Shown here: positions 55,208 through 57,946 of the stretch, piece after piece
Numbering within the stretch: position 1 is the stretch's first letter
Layout of the letters: every line of letters begins with the position of its first letter
NCBI RefSeq assembly: GCF_018860705.1
Contig: NZ_JAHKQA010000097.1
Span: 1 to 57,946 of the forward strand
DNA: 57,946 nucleotides
Direction: 5' to 3'
Source of the DNA: Citreicella sp. C3M06
Lineage (GTDB): Bacteria; Pseudomonadota; Alphaproteobacteria; Rhodobacterales; Rhodobacteraceae
The notes under the pieces: generated by a model
What the model was told of the DNA's origin: nothing
Seen by the model: the letters and a program-made list of their open reading frames with translations, nothing else
The model's database searches: none
Position numbers and translations under genes: made by a program

Positions 55208-56050
55208 TCACTCCGGCAGGTCTGAAAGGATGTGGCCAAGGCCCATGCGCCAATCCGGGCGGGGGATGCCAAAGACGAATTCGGTCAGCGTGCAATCCAT
55301 GCGCGAATTGCCCGGTCGTTCGGCGGGCGTAGGGTAATCGCTGCCCGGAATGTCGGCGATGTCGCAGGTCAGCCCGGCCTGCGACATGATCGCGCGGGCG
55401 AAATCGGCCCAGCTTACATCAGGCGCGCCCGAGAAATGATAGGTGCCGCTCTTGTCCGGTGCGTCTTGCAGCGCGGTGGCGATGGTCAGGCAGGCGGCCC
55501 CGATGTCACCCGCCGGGGTCGGTCCGCCGATCTGGTCCGCAACAACGGTCAATCGGTCTCGGCTTTTGCCAAGCGCCAGCATGGTTTTCACAAAGTTCTT
55601 GCCATGGGCCGACACGACCCAGGATGTGCGCAGAATGGCATGGGGGCCACCAGCGGCGCGCACGGCGGTCTCTCCGGCGAGCTTGCTGCGCCCATAGGCG
55701 CCCAGCGGCGCGGTGGGCGCATCGGGGGTGAAGGGCGCGTCTCCGGCCCCGTCGAACACGTAATCGGTCGAGATCTGCACCAAGGGGATGCCTCGGTCGG
55801 CACAGACCCTCGCTATGGCTCCGGGGGTGTCGGCGTTGATCACGGTGGCGAGGGCCTCTTCGTCTTCGGCCTTGTCGACCGCCGTATAGGCGACGGCGTT
55901 GATCACCGCGGTGACATCATCGGTGATGCAGGCCGCACAGGCAGCCGGGTCGGTGAAATCCGCCGCGTCCCGGCCCAGAAACCGCGCGTCGGGGGCGCGG
56001 CGTGCCAGTTCCTGCGCGACCTGCCCGGTCTTGCCAAAGACCAGGATCAT
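55208..56050 (-). CDS. rmlD: dTDP-4-dehydrorhamnose reductase
   Basis: The 280-residue enzyme starts [20 protein letters not shown] with the GxxGxxG NADPH loop. [20 protein letters not shown] and [20 protein letters not shown] are RmlD signatures, and [16 protein letters not shown] contains the catalytic Y-x3-K. It reduces dTDP-4-keto-L-rhamnose to dTDP-L-rhamnose. Its ATG overlaps the rmlB stop as ATGA, showing coupling. Confidence 0.97.
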   Translation of the reverse strand: MILVFGKTGQVAQELARRAPDARFLGRDAADFTDPAACAACITDDVTAVINAVAYTAVDKAEDEEALATVINADTPGAIARVCADRGIPLVQISTDYVFDGAGDAPFTPDAPTAPLGAYGRSKLAGETAVRAAGGPHAILRTSWVVSAHGKNFVKTMLALGKSRDRLTVVADQIGGPTPAGDIGAACLTIATALQDAPDKSGTYHFSGAPDVSWADFARAIMSQAGLTCDIADIPGSDYPTPAERPGNSRMDCTLTEFVFGIPRPDWRMGLGHILSDLPE

Positions 56051-57087
56051 GCGGTGACCCCCAGCCGTTCGCCCACGCCGTGGCGTTCCTGCAACGCGCG
56101 CCACCAGGATTCGTTCTCAAGATACCAATCGACGGTCAGCTCCAGCCCCTGTTCAACCGTGACCGACGGGCGCCAGCCAAGCTCGTCGCGGATGCGCGCC
56201 GGGTCGATGGCATAGCGCGCATCATGGCCGGGGCGGTCGGTCACAAAGGTGATCTGATCCGCGTATGAGCCCTCTTTGGGGCGTTTGCGGTCCAGAATGG
56301 CGCAAAGCGTGCGCACCAGATCCAGATTGCTGCGCTCGTTCTCGCCGCCGATGTTGTAGCTGCGGCCCAACTCGCCCTTGGCGACCACCAGCAGCAGCGC
56401 CTCGGCGTGATCCTCGACGTACAACCAGTCGCGTATGTTCGACCCGTCGCCGTAAATCGGCAAAGGCTTTCCCGCCAGTGCGTTCAGGATGATTACCGGG
56501 ATCAGCTTTTCGGGGAAATGGAACGGGCCGTAATTGTTGGAACAATTGGTCAGAACCACCGGCAGGCCGTAGGTCTCGGCCCAAGCGCGCACCAGATGAT
56601 CCGACCCCGCCTTGGACGCGGAATAGGGCGAGCGGGGATCATAAGGCGTGTCTTCGGTAAACTGCCCTGTCGCCCCGAGCGAGCCGAACACTTCGTCGGT
56701 CGAGATATGGTGAAACCGAAACCCCTCGGGCCGCCCTTGCGCGACCCAATAGGCGCGGGCGGCTTCCAGCATGTGAAAGGTGCCCATGATATTGGTGTCG
56801 ATGAAGGTGCCCGGCCCGTCGATGCTGCGGTCCACATGGGACTCGGCAGCCAGATGCATCACCGCGTCGGGTCGATGCTGCGCAAGGATGCGATCCAACG
56901 CGGCGCGGTCGCGGATATCGGCCTTTTCAAAGGCATAAAGTGGGCTGTCGGCGACGCTCGCCACATTGTCCAGACAGGCGGCATAGGTCAGCGCATCAAG
57001 GTTCACGACCGAATGGCCCTGCGCCACGGCGCGGCGCACCACGGCCGAGCCGATGAAGCCGGCACCGCCGGTGACAAGCAGTTTCAT
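56047..57087 (-). CDS. rmlB: dTDP-glucose 4,6-dehydratase
   Basis: The 346-residue enzyme starts [20 protein letters not shown], contains [31 protein letters not shown] and catalytic [13 protein letters not shown], and [20 protein letters not shown], all diagnostic of RmlB. It converts dTDP-glucose to dTDP-4-keto-6-deoxyglucose. GGGAGGG precedes the ATG at 57087. Its start overlaps the rmlC stop and its stop overlaps rmlD, so three genes are translationally chained. Confidence 0.98.
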   Translation of the reverse strand: MKLLVTGGAGFIGSAVVRRAVAQGHSVVNLDALTYAACLDNVASVADSPLYAFEKADIRDRAALDRILAQHRPDAVMHLAAESHVDRSIDGPGTFIDTNIMGTFHMLEAARAYWVAQGRPEGFRFHHISTDEVFGSLGATGQFTEDTPYDPRSPYSASKAGSDHLVRAWAETYGLPVVLTNCSNNYGPFHFPEKLIPVIILNALAGKPLPIYGDGSNIRDWLYVEDHAEALLLVVAKGELGRSYNIGGENERSNLDLVRTLCAILDRKRPKEGSYADQITFVTDRPGHDARYAIDPARIRDELGWRPSVTVEQGLELTVDWYLENESWWRALQERHGVGERLGVTA

Positions 57088-57653
57088 GCCGTGCCCTCCC
57101 ACACAAAGGGGCTGTCGAAATTCGCAAGAAAGGGCGCAGCGGCGTCCTTGTCCGACAGCACCGCCTCGCCCGTCAGGCCCCAGTCGATGCCGATGTCCGG
57201 ATCATCAAACCGCACCGCGCCGTCGCAATCGGGGGCGTAATAATCGGTGCATTTGTAGCAAATCTCGGTATCCGGTTCACGCGTGGAAAACCCATGCAGA
57301 AACCCCGCCGGGATCAACAGTTGCTTGCCGTTTTCGAACGACAACTCTTCGCCGACCCACTGCCCGTAAGTCGGAGAGCCTTTGCGGATATCCACCGCCA
57401 CATCGAACAGACGCCCGCGCCCGCAACGCACCAGCTTGGCTTGGGCATGGGGGGGCGATTGGAAATGCAGCCCCCGCACCGTGCCGATCTGCGCCGACAT
57501 CGAATGGTTGTCCTGCACGAAATCGAAATGCAGACCATTTTCGGCCATCCGTCCGGCATTCCAGCTTTCGCAGAAAAAGCCGCGCGCATCCCCGAACCGG
57601 CGTGGCGTCAGAATAAGAACGCCGGGCAAAGCGGTCGGCTGGATGTCTAACAT
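57084..57653 (-). CDS. rmlC: dTDP-4-dehydrorhamnose 3,5-epimerase
   Basis: The 189-residue cupin enzyme starts [20 protein letters not shown] and has [37 protein letters not shown] with the catalytic His, and [20 protein letters not shown]. It epimerises the keto sugar at C3 and C5. AAAGG precedes the ATG at 57653. It is the first gene of the rmlCBDA operon; the promoter must lie in the 290 bases to the right, in which I see no certain boxes. Confidence 0.97.
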   Translation of the reverse strand: MLDIQPTALPGVLILTPRRFGDARGFFCESWNAGRMAENGLHFDFVQDNHSMSAQIGTVRGLHFQSPPHAQAKLVRCGRGRLFDVAVDIRKGSPTYGQWVGEELSFENGKQLLIPAGFLHGFSTREPDTEICYKCTDYYAPDCDGAVRFDDPDIGIDWGLTGEAVLSDKDAAAPFLANFDSPFVWEGTA

Positions 57654-57946
57654 GGAACGGCCTTTCGTAGATATGTCTGCAGCAGTCCGCACACTGAGCT
57701 AATGCTAATGCAATGTCATGTCCACGCGACATTTTTTGCCACGGTCGCAAGATGAACCCCATCTCGATCAGCTACTTATGCCTTGTCATGGAGGTTCAGG
57801 GAGGCTCGTTCGCCGGGATCTGGCCGAGGGCGCGTCGGGTAGCACATCAGGCCGACCATGCACTCATATCCAAACCGGACCACTCGGTGGGGGCAGATCA
57901 GTCGGCGCTCTTACTCATCTCTCGGGTCCCTAGGGTCAGGATGCAT
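57654..57946. other. rml upstream region and possible insertion-sequence edge
   Basis: The left half must hold the rml promoter; a cattag/cattagc direct repeat lies near 57,700-57,715. From about 57,775 the character changes. Read leftward, the last 49 bases (57946-57898) give an open frame ending ILTLGTREMSKSAD and a stop, followed at once by tgatctgcccccaccgag, which looks like the terminal region of an IS element (possibly IS3-type). This could be the 3' edge of a transposase gene lying outside the window, but too little is present to be sure. Confidence 0.3.

Overview
The window is 57.9 kb of dense, GC-rich DNA with alphaproteobacterial, probably marine Rhodobacteraceae (roseobacter-group), character. 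It carries a complete plasmid replication and partition module: a RepA-type initiator, three 22-bp iterons, a DnaA box, parAB and three identical palindromic parS-like sites. Almost everything else makes, decorates or exports a surface polysaccharide, or encodes RTX proteins. A RepA-type replicon with a complete rmlCBDA rhamnose operon is the layout known from roseobacter biofilm plasmids, and I read the window as part of such a plasmid. It is not a closed circle: it starts inside a UDP-glucose dehydrogenase gene and ends beside what may be an insertion-sequence edge.

Layout. 1-3 kb: partial ugd, a DUF2793 tail-fibre-like protein and two overlapping sulfotransferase genes. 3-8.1 kb: a giant RTX protein. 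8.5-12 kb: a sulfotransferase coupled to a GT4 glycosyltransferase, then a small protein of unknown function. 12.1-19 kb: a three-domain glycosyltransferase, then a GDP-fucose block read leftward (fcl, an SGNH hydrolase, manC). 19.4-24.7 kb: an AT-richer sulfotransferase gene, a second three-domain glycosyltransferase and a small coiled-coil protein. 25-27.8 kb: a frameshifted acetyltransferase, a sulfotransferase and gmd. 27.9-34.5 kb: a tight cluster of sulfotransferase, methyltransferase-like coiled-coil protein, fucosyltransferase-like protein, second coiled-coil protein and phosphomannomutase. 34.5-40.6 kb: a protein with galectin-like, GT31-like and GT2-like parts, then a tandem GT2 gene that overlaps repA. 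40.6-44.6 kb: repA, origin, parAB and parS. 44.6-48.6 kb: GT2 and a KpsM/KpsE/KpsT-like ABC exporter. 48.8-52 kb: a small RTX protein and a serralysin-like protease, convergent. 52.3-57.7 kb: glf, GT2 and rmlA/D/B/C.

How they fit together. manB, manC, gmd and fcl would give GDP-mannose and GDP-L-fucose; rmlABCD dTDP-L-rhamnose; glf UDP-galactofuranose; ugd UDP-glucuronate. At least ten glycosyltransferase domains would use these donors. Six sulfotransferases, an acetyltransferase (apparently broken) and an SGNH hydrolase would modify the chain. The KpsMTE-like ABC system would export it. The simplest inference is a sulfated glycan containing fucose, rhamnose and galactofuranose, working with RTX proteins in attachment or biofilm.

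The most unusual genes are (i) a methyltransferase-like protein fused to a long coiled coil containing three near-identical 35-residue (exactly five heptads) repeats, reminiscent of the WbdD chain-length ruler, and (ii) a 1,351-residue protein joining a galectin-like N-terminus to a GT31-like domain and a GT2-like domain. All assignments are by eye from translated sequence; no database search was run.
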